This document shows, in pieces, positions 51,844 through 64,000 of a DNA stretch of 64,000 nt. Made by a program: the position numbers and the translations under genes. The stretch's first letter is position 1. Every line of letters begins with the position of its first letter. This stretch comes from Pholis gunnellus (Eukaryota > Chordata > Actinopteri > Perciformes > Pholidae): assembly GCA_910591455.2 (NCBI GenBank), contig OU342822.1, forward strand, positions 19,871,763-19,935,762, read 5' to 3'. Below the pieces are notes generated by a model. It made no database searches and was not told where the DNA came from. It saw only the letters and a program-made list of their open reading frames with translations.

Positions 51844-53880
51844 GTTCCGTCTTCACAGGAAACAACTCAGTTAAGTTTAGACAACAAAAATATTTAGTAA
51901 ATCTCTCTTTACAAAAAACACTTTTTCAGAATTTCTTTATCATGAACTGGTAATTCTTCCGCTTTTACTTGACTTGTTTTTAATGTGTTTTATTAATTTA
52001 TAGCTTGCTTTGTAATCTGTTGTGTGGTTCGTTCTTTGCTTTTCCGTTTCAAAAGTGAATCGAAAATTAGTAAAAAAAAAAATCTGTTTTAAAAACGGAA
52101 TGGAAAAGCAGGAAAACATTTTTCAATTTTTCAAACAGTGAGGAGGATTTTAAGATATATGATCTCTGTCATGGAGAAAAACAAAAACTGCTCCAATAAT
52201 TCTTCGGTTATTTCTTTATTTTTCTTTCTTTTTCAGTTTTTTCGTTCTGATTTTAATAAACGATTCGATTTTGAAACATAAAAACTAAAAGAGCGAACGA
52301 TACACGGATTCTTTGTCATTATTACTGTATGTATTCTACTTTTATCATTTATCAGTCTTTGTAACTTGTTTCTGAGAAGTTCTATTAATAAAGTTTATTA
52401 TTGTTTTCCATCCAGATGTCAGTGGTGGAGAGTAACTAAGTACCTTTATACACGTATCTTAGTACAATGTTGACGTTTTTGTACTTTATACCTCTACTCT
52501 ACAATAATCTGACAGATTTAGTTACTTTACACATTCAGATTATTAATAAACTAATAAATGATGATGTATTATTATAGCGTGAACTACCCAGCAGTATATA
52601 AAATAATCAGCTGTTAACGAGTGTCTGGCTTTAATAATCTCACATTCATAACGTTAACATTTTATTTGCTTTCTTTATATCTTTCCACTAAATATCCAGA
52701 ACCTCCAGCTACCAACGTTTCCAGCTTTCTTTATAATAATAATATGATAAAAATGTCAAGGAACCTGCGATTAAAACCACCAATTAAATTAATTTATTTA
52801 ACGTAAACAGAAGCGTCTCCTAAAATACAAAGTACATTTACTCAACTTTTGTACTCGAGTACAAATTTGAATTAGTTGTACTTAACTTTATTATTTTGTT
52901 TTAATACCACTATAATTCTAGTTATTTATGACAAAAAGACTACAAAGACACAAAAAGACTACAAAAAGACACAAAAAGACGACAAAGACACACAAAAAGA
53001 CTACAAAGAGACATATAAATACTACAAAGAGACACATAAAGACTACAAAGAGACAGCTTTAGTTACTTTACGAATTAGGATTTTTGCTCACAAAACATAT
53101 GAAGAGTTTATAAAAGTACAGCTGAAACAATTAGTCAGAAAATGTATTGTAAACTATTCTTAAATATGTTTTAACTTAGAGGATCTGAATACTTTCTCCC
53201 CCTCTGAGCAGTGTTATATTTAATTTAAATGTAATCAATATGGTGAATGTGTATTTTTACATTCATAACACAGAAATAATGTGACCAGAGGAATAAAACT
53301 ATTTTTAACATTACAGCATTATGATTAAAGATGTTGATTTATGGAAGAGGAAAGGTGCCCATGGTTTGTTGTTTCACTTTATTTGGGTAATGGAGTATTT
53401 TTGCCAGAAGAGGGCGCCATAGCACTATTGGACTAAATGCAATGGCAGAGACCAGACAAAGATTGTCTATAGTGCAGAAGATGAATCACTCTGCGGTATA
53501 AAGTAGTCCGCAATTTGAGGGAAAGCTTTACCAGTATCTCTCAGATTAATTTCAGTAGATATCATATCAATGTCCAATGCTTTTTAATAGTATGTAACTA
53601 AACAATAGTGCAAAGTGTTATAACAAAATATCAGTTATAAGTTATTGGCAAACTTTTAAAAAAAATGGTAAAAGTTTAGAGAAACTGCAACTAACAAACT
53701 AACTTAGCTAAAATTAAAGTTAAATTAAATTTGTATTTTAATTATAGCTATCTAAAAGGGACATGTGAGTTAAGATTTTTAAAATAATATTTTTTGTTGT
53801 TATTATTTCTTTGTCAAACAATCATGGGTTGCCTTTTTCTTTTCTCCACTCTAGCTGGCTTTTACAGGTCCTATAAATAT
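51844..53880. other. Intergenic region, ipcef1 to prkd3
   Basis: AT-rich. Contains family B pieces (about 52425-52530 and 52825-52890) and an imperfect tandem array of AAAAGACTACAAAGACAC words at about 52925-53055. No coding exon is recognised. The open frame over the array (52876-53163) is Lys/Asp/Tyr-rich repeat translation. Confidence 0.55.
52925..53055 (+). repeat. Imperfect AAAGACTACAAAGACAC tandem array
   Basis: Roughly 17-20-base units built of AAAGAC, TACAAAGA and CACA words over about 130 bases. Units are variable in length. Confidence 0.75.
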
Positions 53881-54256
53881 TTATATATATATGAATATAA
53901 ACCAATCAGAGTGAGACCTCCTCCCGCTGAAACTCCTCCTCCTCCTCGCGCTGTGAGCGGTTTGTTTCGTCTCCGTGATAATCAGATCCGCATGAAGACC
54001 TCGACCTGCTCGGTTCGGACCCTCTCGACTTTTTTTTTTCCTTTTTTTTTGGTTGAGGAGTGGAAGGAAAGTCTGAAAGTCTACAGAACTCTACCGGATT
54101 AGTTAAACGGCCTGCATTACGTCACCCTCCTCCCAGACACCGGACTGTGACCGGAGAGCTGTGTTCGGTTAAATTCGGTTAAATTCACCGCTGGATGGTT
54201 TTGTTTAACTCACACGTTTGTTCTTGTCGGGTTAAAACCCGCCTTGTTCTCAGGAG
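53880..54256 (+). promoter_or_regulatory. prkd3: Likely prkd3 promoter and non-coding exon 1
   Basis: A TATA-like ATATAAACC and a CCAATCAG box near 53900 are followed by a GC-richer stretch and a good donor, CAGGAG then GTAAGG at 54257. Exon 1 would be untranslated and splice to the acceptor ATTGTCAACAG ending at 55791. The assignment rests on position and splice signals only. Confidence 0.4.
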
Positions 54257-55791
54257 GTAAGGACTCGCATAGAACCAGACCTGTTGCTTTAAACTCACAC
54301 TTTATACAGTTATTCTCTGTCAAATCCAGATGTGATCAGATAAACTGCAGATGTGAGGGAAGATAATCTAATTGTTATTAATGTTGTTGTTGTGTTTGTG
54401 TTGTGTTTGTTCTGTTGTTCCTCTGAGCAACAAGTTTACAGTCGTAAAAGTCACATTTATGTTAATTATAATGAGTCAAGTGGATTTTAATTAATGTAAT
54501 TAAAATATTAAAATGTTCTTTAAATGTGTTAGAAATGCTCAGACTCGCTGTATTCTGTTTAATAGATGAATCCTTAAGACTTAAAGGGCACATTCGCCTC
54601 AAGAAAACATTTAAATATATATTTACTATCTATTTTTTTGGCCTGAGCTTTGATTTTGCTTTCAGGTGTTTTAACAAATAAAAAGTGTTTTTAAAGTTTC
54701 AGCCTGGAGAATATAATGTAAAACGATATACAGTTTAAAGTTTACACGAGTATTAAAGGTCACCGGGTTAAAAAGTCACATTTATGTCTATTATAATGAG
54801 TCAAAGGGAATTAATGTGTGTTATTGAACTAGAATCCTGAGTATTTAAAGTGGTTTATTACAGTAATATGAGAGTGTTTTACACTATAAGAAATGTCAGA
54901 TTAAATAATCTATGTAGGTCCAGGTAATCTGTTTAATATATAATACTATGGCACTCCTTCCTGTCCGTTTTAACCATAGACTCATCCAGTTTAATTTTCT
55001 ATTTTATTGGTAATTTAATCAACTTTACTTTTAGTTTGTTGTCAGCAGCAGTTTCACTTCTTGCAGAGCTTTGGTTTCTGCAGCGGAGGTGTAGATGCAA
55101 AGCCTCCACATTTGACTCACATATTGCACATATTCTTTATACTGTGAGCTGATTCCTCATTCAGTGGTTTCAAACACCATACAACTCTTTTCATCGTGAA
55201 AAACATATCGTTTTTATTGCTAATTTGTCTATTTTCTACTTTTAACGTCTACTTTTTGACCGGTTTGACAGTTAACCGGATTCTTTGGATCAATATCTGA
55301 TATGATAACTGACACCGCGTCATGATGGGATTTCATTATTGCAGAAGAAAACAGTGATAGATGTTTGATTTATCCACAAAGATCATTTATTTGCCTCATT
55401 AAAACACAACTGATGCTGGATTTTTAACCGATGCCATTTTATATTTGAGGTTCTCTGAACATTTGTTCATTTGATATTAATCTTTAGAATATTTACAGTA
55501 TTTCAGGTACGTCCACAGGTCTTTAATGACAGTAATGCCCTTTTATGGTATTTGTTTTTTATTCTTTACATTTCCAGAGGGACATGTTGTGTAGGTGGAA
55601 TCTGTCGAGACTTAATTGTGTGTGATGGTATTTTTATCTTCTGGTGATTTTAAAAGTTATAATTTATGTGAAAGGAAACATTCCATTTCTATTAAAACTA
55701 TAAATATATATATATATATGTTTTATTAAAGATAAGGAGAGATGAACTTTCGGGGATACTTCTTTAACGTTCTGTCTTTGATTGTCAACAG
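54257..55791. other. Probable prkd3 intron in the 5' UTR
   Basis: AT-rich, no exon or strong repeat seen apart from a TA run near 55705. It lies between the inferred donor at 54257 and the acceptor at 55791. Confidence 0.4.
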
Positions 55792-55872
55792 ATGCTGCCG
55801 GTGGAACCAGTAAAGAGAAACCACGGATCTGCTCACGTCACAACCCACAGTGTCCCCCAGCAGGAGCCCTGA
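55792..55872 (+). CDS. 26-codon uORF in the prkd3 5' UTR
   Basis: If the acceptor at 55791 is used, the exon begins with ATG and encodes 26 codons (MLPVEPVKRNHG at its start) before TGA, about 250 bases ahead of the prkd3 start. It is a candidate translational regulator. Nothing beyond the open frame supports it. Confidence 0.3.
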   Translation: MLPVEPVKRNHGSAHVTTHSVPQQEP

Positions 55873-56122
55873 GGATTTCACTTTTTATTAAACTGTTCTT
55901 GAAGAACTTCCCAGGACCCCGAGCTTCTTACTTCACTGTGTTTCTACCTCAGAGATGCCCGTCGGTGAGAGGAAACCTTTCTCGCAGTGTTTCAGCGGTG
56001 AGAAATGTGAAAGTGGACCAAAAACACTCGTGTGACGGGACAAACCAAAGTTGTTGTTTTTGGATGTCGTTCACCTGCGAGGCCTTTCTCCCGCCTGGAC
56101 GACGTCACAGATAGCAGAGCCA

Positions 56123-56425
56123 ATGTCGGCCGACAACAGCCCGCCGCCGCCACCGCTGATGGCCTCGCCGCGCCCTTTCCCCCTCCTCCCTCAGCACGCC
56201 GCCCCGCCCACGCCGTCCCCGTCCCCGAGCCCACCGGCCACCCTCTGCGGCCGGTTCTCCAACGGCAGCCTGACGGCCCCCAGCCCCACCAACTCACGGG
56301 GGTCCATCCACGGAGTCTGCTTCCTGGTTCAGATCGGACTCACCAGGGAGACGGTGACCCTGGACCCCGGAGACCACTCGCTGTCCGCTGTCAGGGAGCT
56401 CGTCTGCTCCATCGTGGATCAGAAG
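56123..56425 (+). CDS. prkd3: Protein kinase D3, first coding exon (gene continues right)
   Basis: Exon 56123-56425 encodes 101 residues ending at SIVDQK before the donor GTACTT. Mammalian PRKD3 has the same exon architecture: it begins MSANNSPP, and the segment SNGS..APS.TNSRGS corresponds to SNGSLTAPSPTNSRGS here, then FLVQIGLTRE and LVCSIVDQK. PRKD3 is a diacylglycerol-activated Ser/Thr kinase (ubiquitin-like N-terminal domain, two C1 domains, PH and kinase domain). Only the Pro/Ser-rich head and the start of the ubiquitin-like domain fall in this window. The proline-rich head is longer in prolines than in human. No further exon is seen to the right edge. Confidence 0.9.
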
Positions 56426-56534
56426 GTACTTTCTTTACATATGGGGCAGTTTATTTGTGTGTGTGTGCTCTGACATTTTCTTTTTGGTGCCCCAACAAAT
56501 TCAATGAACTACTGTAGCTGGTGAGCTAACCGCT

Positions 56535-56730
56535 AACGTTTACTTACGTTTGCTGTCGTTTACAGTCGTTTACAGTCGTTTACTGTAGTTCACTGTCGTT
56601 TACTGACTTTTATTGCCGTTTACTGTAGTTTACTGTAGTTCACTGTCGTTTACTGACTTTTATTGACGTTTACTGTAGTTTACTGACTTTTATTGACGTT
56701 TACTGTAGTTTACTGTAGTTTACTGTCGCT
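56535..56730 (+). repeat. Tandem array of CGTTTACTGT-type decamers
   Basis: About twenty units of 9-10 bases (GTCGTTTACAGTCGTTTACT, GTAGTTTACT, GACTTTTATT) follow the prkd3 first coding exon by about 110 bases. Confidence 0.85.
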
Positions 56731-58330
56731 GATGCTTCCTACATTTTGAAGTTGCCTCAAAGATCAAGACGGCTCGTTATTGGTGAAAGTTCACCAAAGT
56801 AGAACTTTTAAAAGAAAAGTTTGTTCAGATTTATGAATCCACTGATTGTGATGATTCATTTTCAGTGAATTGGTTTTCGCCACTTTAACCGGGCCTCAAC
56901 TACCAGAACACGACCCGAATCAGTATTTTTAATTGTACATGAAACGTGTTTCCATAGAAAAATTAAACATTTTGCAGTTATTGCAAAGCCAGTACGACTT
57001 AACATCCTGAAAATATGAGAAAATGTTTCAGAATTATGAAATCTCAAAGTCATAATTACGGGAAAACGTCACTGTTTTGCAAAGTGTTTGGTTCAGATTC
57101 TCACCGACCGGCAGATTCAGACTTGGACGCAGCGTTTTTGGTAAACGTGGTGTAACTTTTCCTCCACGTCAGAGCAGATCGACACGTTTCGGGAGTTCAG
57201 GCATCTGCTCTCGACTCTCAGCTCCACTTTATCTTTAGACATCTACTGTTTTCTACCGCTCGCACTGAACGCACCACCTGTGTTTACTGCTTTTAAGTGC
57301 GTTTCCCAGCCCTCCACCAACACACACCAACACACACCAACACACACACACACACACACACACACCTGTTTTGCAGAGCATGACGGCGGAGCGGGGAAAA
57401 CCCGGCGATACTCTCATTTAAACTTCTGATTCCCACCGTTTGTTACTTTTCCAACCTTTCAGTGGTTGGTTGGTTGGTTGGTTGGTTGGTTGATTGATTT
57501 TGTCGGGACCGGTCATCCAGTCGGTGGTTTATGGTTATTTAGATATTTTGCATGCAGCGTTTGTCGTCTCTTGTCACCGGCTGAGGGAAGGTTTTTCAAA
57601 GGGAATGTCACTTTGTGGTTGTTGGTGTTGCCGCGTCGCCGCTCTCCACTTCCTGTTTCGCAGCTGTGTGTGTTGTGTTCGGTGGTCCGTTGTGTTTCTC
57701 AGAGTGCATCGTAACTGTCTGAGTGATAAACCTGGCAGATTAAGAGACCTGTCAATTATGGCCAACATGTCTCCGTTACTCCGTAAATCTTTTTCTTGTA
57801 ACGGTAATTAAAAAAAAAAAATTAAAAACAAAGATGTACTTTAGAAAAAGTGACAGTAAAAATACTCTTGATGTTGATCATAATTAACTGAGACAACTTG
57901 GGGGGTTTTCCCATTCACTTCAATTCATCCGGGTATTTTGGTCCAGCATCTAGTGGTCATTAGAGGAACTGCATTTATATGGCGACACATCTTTCAAAAC
58001 CTTTTTTTTGCTGCTTGAACATAAACATAAAAATAGTAGCGTTGGATATAACTGTAAAAAAAACAGTTTGTTCATGATTCTTAGATTATTATAGTAGCAC
58101 AGCTAAGGTTCTTAACGGGCTTAAAAGAACAGAAATCCCGGCAGGAACCTCCTGTAGGAGTTCGCGGTGGAACTGGATTCCAGTTTGGTTGGCCTCCAAA
58201 AAGAATGACATCATCACTGGAATTTACTTGTTCCTGCTTTTGTGTCCACATCACGGAGCCGTTGAGGTTTGTCTGTGGGTGGATGGAAGCTTCAGGTCTG
58301 ATTTACTGCTGTTCTACACCTCTCTACTGC

Positions 58331-58332
<2 letters not shown>

Positions 58333-58369
<37 letters not shown>

Positions 58370-58458
58370 TAGGAAGAGGGGGTGGTGGTGAGGAAGTAGG
58401 GAAGTACCCCTCCCCTGTAGGTCGCCACACTGACCACACACACACACACACACACACA
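58333..58458. repeat. GT (58333-58367) and CA (58436-58458) arrays, inverted
   Basis: Two complementary dinucleotide arrays about 70 bases apart in the prkd3 intron, a possible hairpin. Confidence 0.85.
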
Positions 58459-59824
58459 TCCTTGTAGTGAACATAGGGGAGCATTTAGCAGCTGAAGACA
58501 CAGATATTTCCCTCAGGAGGTGGTGGAGACCAAAGGTGGAGCTAAAAGAGGAAGAATTAACGTCGATCAGGTGGAAACAAACACGACTTCAGTGAGAATG
58601 TCGCTCTTTATCTGCTGGTTTCAGAAACAGGAAGCTGTTTGCTAACACGTTAGCTAAAACTACTTTAGACACGGTATTACAAAACATTAACTTAAAAAAT
58701 GATTGAACGAACCTACAAAACCTTTGGAAACCTAAAATGTTTTATTCCTCACATTTGACTAGTAAATGACAATCATTAAAGATAAGATCATTAAAACAGG
58801 TAACACAAAGTTAAACAAGATGAAACATATAAAAGACAACGTGATTAAATGTTCCAATGAACCGAAGACTTTATCCCAAGTTTTATCCTGTCTTGAATAT
58901 GGGAAATATATTGTAATTAAAGGTAAGAAAGATACATAAATGTTTTGCCCCCTTAGTGCTGTTGTTTTTGCCTCTTTTGAGGGGGTCCGAGTCTTAATTA
59001 GGAGGGCCAGACCCCCTCAAACACCTCTTTAAATCAAACCCTGAGTGTGTCAGTCGTCTTGCAGGTATTTTTATGCGTAGCTCGTATTAAAAGAATAAAA
59101 GCAATATTACGTCATTGTATGGCTGCATTTAAGACTGAAATGTATTCATGAGAGGCTGATCGATAAGTGATCAAAACATACTTAAAGTTGGTGTATAAAT
59201 TAAAACATTAATGGATTTTTTTTTATTGTACAATCTGTGAAAAAACAGAACTTTGCCGTCTAATCTACTACAAATGATCAAACGCCTCTCATTCTGATTC
59301 TCTGTGTTCAAGATGTATAATTATATGTTTCTGTATTGATTAACATGTTTAAATATATGATACAATATTCAGTAGTACTCTGCAGATAAAAACTAAATTA
59401 CATAAGATTTAATGAAAAGTATATGACCCAGAAGTGAATAGTGTGTTTTTTATATGTGATTTAATGTTAAGTGAGGAGGTTTAATCCGCTCATTTATTCC
59501 TTTTTATGTGAGACTTTTAACAACCATTAACCGGCTCTCACTCGCTCTCTCTTCACTTTTTAAAAGCGACGGCTTAACTTTTCCATTTGTCGTGTCATTA
59601 AAGAAAAAATCCTCCAGAAAAAACACAGAAGTTTCCAGTTGGCCCTGAACGCCACACACACACACACACACACAGTCTCTTGTTCCTCTGTACGTGCAGT
59701 TCCTCCTCCGACCACCAGAGGCAGGAACAGGAAAACTTAAGCTGTACTTTAAAGTAAATGAAAAACTTCTCTCCAGAAATACAAAGTCAGTATTTTTATT
59801 CCACAGGACGTTCATCTCAAGAAC

Positions 59825-59960
59825 CAATACTACTAAAAAGTAGTAGTACCACAGTGTAGAAATACAAGTAAAAGTACAAAAGTATTAGCATCAAAATATA
59901 CTTAAAGTACCAAAAGTAATGCAGACTCTTTATTCAGTATAATATATATGAATATTGGAG
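59825..59960 (+). repeat. Dispersed repeat family B, partial copy in the prkd3 intron
   Basis: AGTAGTACCACAGTGTAGAA and TTAGCATCAAAATATACTTA followed by AAAGTACCAAAAGTAA match the left half of the family. Confidence 0.7.
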
Positions 59961-60291
59961 TTTAGTGTCTCACCTGCTCTCACCGTACCTGAGGATCTGA
60001 TAAGAAACAGTTTCCGTCTCAATGATGTCATCCGATGACAAACAGGAAGTAGATCTGAGTTTAATGTTCACTTTATCTGTGTGACGGGTTCAATCGAACC
60101 CGGATATCTTCACGCTCATTTGCATCCAATTATTCATGTTAGGGTGACATCATTCTAAAAGGTCACCAGGTGTGTCTGCTGCCGGCCTCTTAAAGGAACA
60201 GTACGTCAGATTTATTTTTAATTCTACTGACGGAAAAGTACTTTTTGTTTTTTACAACCAAAAACTAAAATGATTGTTGACATAAGAAATA

Positions 60292-60294
<3 letters not shown>

Positions 60295-60382
<88 letters not shown>
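60295..60382. repeat. GT microsatellite, about 44 units
   Basis: Uninterrupted GT run in the prkd3 intron. Confidence 0.97.
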
Positions 60383-60388
<6 letters not shown>

Positions 60389-61190
60389 TTTAGGCGTCTG
60401 TCTTCCTGTGGTCGACCATGTGACCTCTGAGGTCGTCTCTTCCTTCATCAACAGGCTTCTATTCAGTTCTTTACTTTTGCATCTTATTATCACTTTATTT
60501 GTATTATTATTATTATTATTGTTTAAACCTAGTGAGGTGAACTATTAAGAAAACTTTCATTTCTAAATTTTAAAGTAATTTCTTTTCTTAACTTCAAAGA
60601 ACAATGAAGGTTTCTTTATTATAAAATCCTTTTAAATATTCAAACTGCTGTAATCTTTAGCTTTCTCATATGAAGGAAAATATGTTTTCATGCTAAATAA
60701 ATAATAATGATGCTTTTCAAGATGAATAAAAGACTAAAATATACAAATTAAAAGCACTAAATGTAGTTCTTGACCACTAGACAAAACATGGACGTAAACA
60801 ATGCAGAAATAAAATATTCAAAACTATATTCAACACGTTAGATTCACACATCTTCATGTTTTACAGAGAAACATTATTATTCGTGCTTTAACTTTACATA
60901 CTTTTATTTTGTGATTCCGACAATAACACTTTCCTAAAGCTTTTGTCTTCTTCCTCTGTGGCTTTTTAGTTTTTTGTGCAGCAGTTATGTTTTTAGTTTT
61001 GGTTCCTTATTTTTCCTCCGGGTTGTGGCTCAACTGACCGGAGACGTTCTAACAGAGATCTGAAGAAACATCTCGTTCATAATCATTTCTCTTCTAGACG
61101 GTTCTGTTTCTGTGTCATTGAGATACTTTGTGTCCGTGTAGTCGTGTTGTTGCTGCTGAATGAATCCAGAGGAAACACTGAGGTCACTTT

Positions 61191-61325
<135 letters not shown>

Positions 61326-61452
61326 AGGTATCTGAGGAGGGAGGATGTTGTTGTGGTCACAGCGACAGATGTGTGTGTGTGTGTGTGGCAGTGATTTATT
61401 CAGTGTGTATCATCCTGATAGTGCTGCTGTAACACTGAGGAGATAAACTCTC

Positions 61453-61505
61453 TGGAGGTCAACAGGTAGAGCAATGAACTAACGGTTTGTGGTTCAATTC
61501 CCGGT
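61453..61505 (+). repeat. tRNA-like segment, probable SINE head or tRNA remnant
   Basis: GGTCAACAGGTAGAGCAATG resembles a tRNA A-box region and GGTTCAATTCCCGG resembles a B box, spaced as in a Pol III promoter. I could not fold a full tRNA cloverleaf, so a decayed tRNA-derived SINE is more likely than a working tRNA gene. Confidence 0.4.
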
Positions 61506-61542
61506 TTGTGTTTTTTTATTTTCACATGTTTACAGCCTCTAC

Positions 61543-61948
61543 TTCAGCCTCCCCTCTCCTCTCTCTCCTCTCTCTCCTCTCTCCTCTCTCCTCTCTCCTC
61601 TCTCCTCTCTCCTCCTCTCTCCTCTCTCCTCTCCTCTCTCTCCTCTCCTCTCCTCTCCTCTCTCCTCTCTCCTCTCTCCTCTCCTCTCTCCCCTCTCCTC
61701 TCCTCTCTCCTCTCTCCTCTCCTCTCTCCCCTCTCCTCTCTCTCCTCTCCTCTCTCCTCTCTCCTCCTCTCTTCCCTCTCCTCTCTCCTCCTCTCTCCTC
61801 TCTCCTCCCCTCTCCTCTCTCTCCTCTCCTCTCCTGTCTCCTCTCCTCTCTCCTCCTCTCTCCTCCTCCCTCCTCTCTCCTCTCTCCTCTCTCCTCTCTC
61901 CTCTCCTCTCTCCCCTCTCCTCTCTCCTCCTCCCTCCTCTCTCCTCTC
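61543..61948. repeat. About 400-bp homopyrimidine tract (CTCTC/CTCC)n
   Basis: Nearly unbroken C/T on the plus strand, built of TCTCC and TCTCTCC words with a single G near 61834. All the open frames across it (Ser/Leu/Pro on plus, Arg/Glu/Gly on minus) come from the base bias. Confidence 0.95.
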
Positions 61949-63358
61949 TGCTCAGCCTGAAGTTCAGTCAAAGTTTAACATAATTATGGTCACATGACTG
62001 TTGGTCTCAGATGAATCAATCACAGCTTCCTGGATGAACTGAGGAGCTCAGAATTTAATGTTCTTACAGAATCTGTTGAGAGTAAACTGTTTATACTGTA
62101 GACATGTAGAATAAACTGTTTTGATGAAATATAACAATTTTAAACTTTGTTTTAGCTGCTTTTACTGAAAGAAGATTATAATATCCCAATAATGATGTTT
62201 TAACAGCTCTTGGCTTTGATAAACGGTGACGTTCAGACGACTGTTGAAAGAAAACATGCTTTTGAATCCCGCCGACAGGTTTTGGGGTTCAGAGGGTTAA
62301 AAGCGTCTTTGTTTTTTTTACAAGAGGATGAATGAAACTCCTCACACGGACAACCTTGACCCACTCGGAGCCTCTTCCTGTTGTTTCCTGAGCGAGGTGA
62401 CGGAGCGGAGCGGATGTTTACCGTCACGTTTCCCATCAGTTCCTCTCGGCCGCGTCCCTGCAGGCCGATCACCGGCCTCCGTCCACGCCGGGGAAGAGTT
62501 TTATTGGAGCTGAAAGGCTTTTAGGGTTCTGCAGCGGAAGACAACGGCTGTTTTTACAATCTGCTGTCAGACGCGGGAGGAAATATGAAATGATAAGCTC
62601 CTGTTTGTCGGTCTATCTTCAAATAAATGTTCATAATTTAATACGTTTAGTGGAAATAGATTAAATTCAAGTTTACTTTATGAATTGAAACAACAAAATG
62701 TAGTTTAACAGAAATGAAAAAAGCATTAAAGTGTAATGTAGAGAATATAGACTGAATAAAATAAACAGTATGAACATGTGCAGAATTATACAGTGCAGGT
62801 ATAAGTACAAGTAATAGTATAGTATAGTATATATATATTATATGTTAAAGCTACAGGTTGTCCCGGGATTGTTTTTTAAAATGTTACCAAACTATGTTGT
62901 TGTCTCATGTAAAATATAAATTAATAACTAATAGATTCAACGTTTTCTCCAGATTATTGCAGAAGTGTAACATTAACTTTAAGGGAAACGTTGTATATTT
63001 AATAAAAGAAGCAAATCTTCAGGTGACGGCTCGATCACATCTGAAGATGATACGATTAGTTGATTAAAGGGAAATTAATCTGCAACTATTTTAGTTTTTT
63101 GATTATCATTTAGGTCTATTTTGTTTATTTTTTTAAAGCAAAAAAGTGTATTTATAATATAAATACTATATATACTGTACTTGTTTAGTACAGTATATAT
63201 GGTATTTGGTATCTAGTATTGTTTTCCCACAAAAAACTTTAACTTTAAATTCCAAATTCTTCACAGATTACATCTCCTCCTGCCGAGTCGTGAAATATAT
63301 AAAATATCGGTCGACAGGCAGCGTCTCAGTCATGCATCTCACTACTGGTAGTATTGGC

Positions 63359-63411
<53 letters not shown>
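63359..63411. repeat. AT microsatellite, about 26 units
   Basis: Pure AT run in the prkd3 intron. Confidence 0.95.
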
Positions 63412-63420
<9 letters not shown>

Positions 63421-63845
63421 TGCAACATCTTCGGGCAGTAGCAGCCAAACTGCCAAATTTCTTGCAATATGTTTGAGTTATGATTATCATTAAGCCTGCA
63501 GGATTATAGTCAGTAGCTGTGCAGCCACACTGAACTAAATCAAGAGGAGCAGGACTTAAATTCATTACAAATATTGCAGCTGTCGACTATTAAAACCATT
63601 AAAAAAATACATATATATATATATATTTATATAAATATATCATAAGTTTAGCTACTGGACACGACATCTCCTCAGTTCAGTTTGGACATCACACGTCCTA
63701 TAAATAGCATACTGGACACTGATTGGCTCCCTACTTGTGATGTCACAAAACTGAGATTTTCCAAAGAGCGACAGTTTGGCTTTGTTCGTTCGGTTTGAAT
63801 CCTGTTTTAACACAAACTACAAATGGAAGCGGTTATGTTTTATGA

Positions 63846-63973
<128 letters not shown>

Positions 63974-64000
63974 ACTGGATGTCGAGGGTGCTGTGCTCCT

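Noticed and set aside
53794..54102. 102-codon frame upstream of prkd3
   Set aside because: Spans the inferred promoter and poly-T runs; no recognisable protein.
61487..61997. Long Ser/Leu/Pro frames on plus and an Arg/Glu/Gly frame on minus
   Set aside because: Translations of a homopyrimidine/homopurine tract.

Overview
The window is nuclear DNA of a ray-finned fish, most likely a percomorph teleost. The evidence is vertebrate-type split genes with GT-AG introns, many CA/GT microsatellites, several teleost-type dispersed repeats, and a ribosomal protein S7 gene carrying U17 snoRNAs in its introns, an arrangement known from pufferfish. No prokaryotic, viral or CRISPR content is seen.

Layout. 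1-4.8 kb: no gene recognised (repeats, low-complexity tracts, one possible conserved non-coding block). 4.8-5.7 kb: GC/CpG-rich, promoter-like stretch with no assignable gene. 7.8-10.14 kb, minus strand: rnaseh1, eight coding exons, with an upstream mitochondrial-type start and a short uORF. 11.19-16.47 kb, plus strand: rps7, seven exons, with four U17/SNORA73 snoRNA copies in introns 3-6. rnaseh1 and rps7 are divergent across about 1 kb. 19.04-43.26 kb, plus: cnksr3, thirteen coding exons (SAM, CRIC, PDZ and C-terminal region) with two large repeat-rich introns. 47.1-51.84 kb, plus: ipcef1, eight coding exons (PH domain plus C-terminal cytohesin-binding region). 53.9 kb to the right edge, plus: the 5' end of prkd3, meaning a non-coding exon, the first coding exon and then intron.

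rnaseh1 removes RNA from RNA:DNA hybrids. rps7 is both a ribosomal protein gene and the host of U17 RNA needed for 18S rRNA processing. cnksr3 and ipcef1 are neighbouring signalling scaffolds, and in mammals they also make a read-through CNK3/IPCEF1 fusion. Here the splice phases would allow the same fusion. prkd3 is a diacylglycerol-regulated kinase.

The best leads are the rnaseh1 uORF plus two in-frame starts, the four U17 copies, the phase-compatible cnksr3-ipcef1 fusion, an ipcef1 intron made almost wholly of one dispersed repeat, a 31-bp minisatellite abutting a repeat element it may derive from, and three TCTCGCGA-type sites at the rps7 promoter. Nothing looks like a wholly new biological system. 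Exon calls were read by eye from reading frame, splice sites and remembered family sequences; no alignment or search was run.
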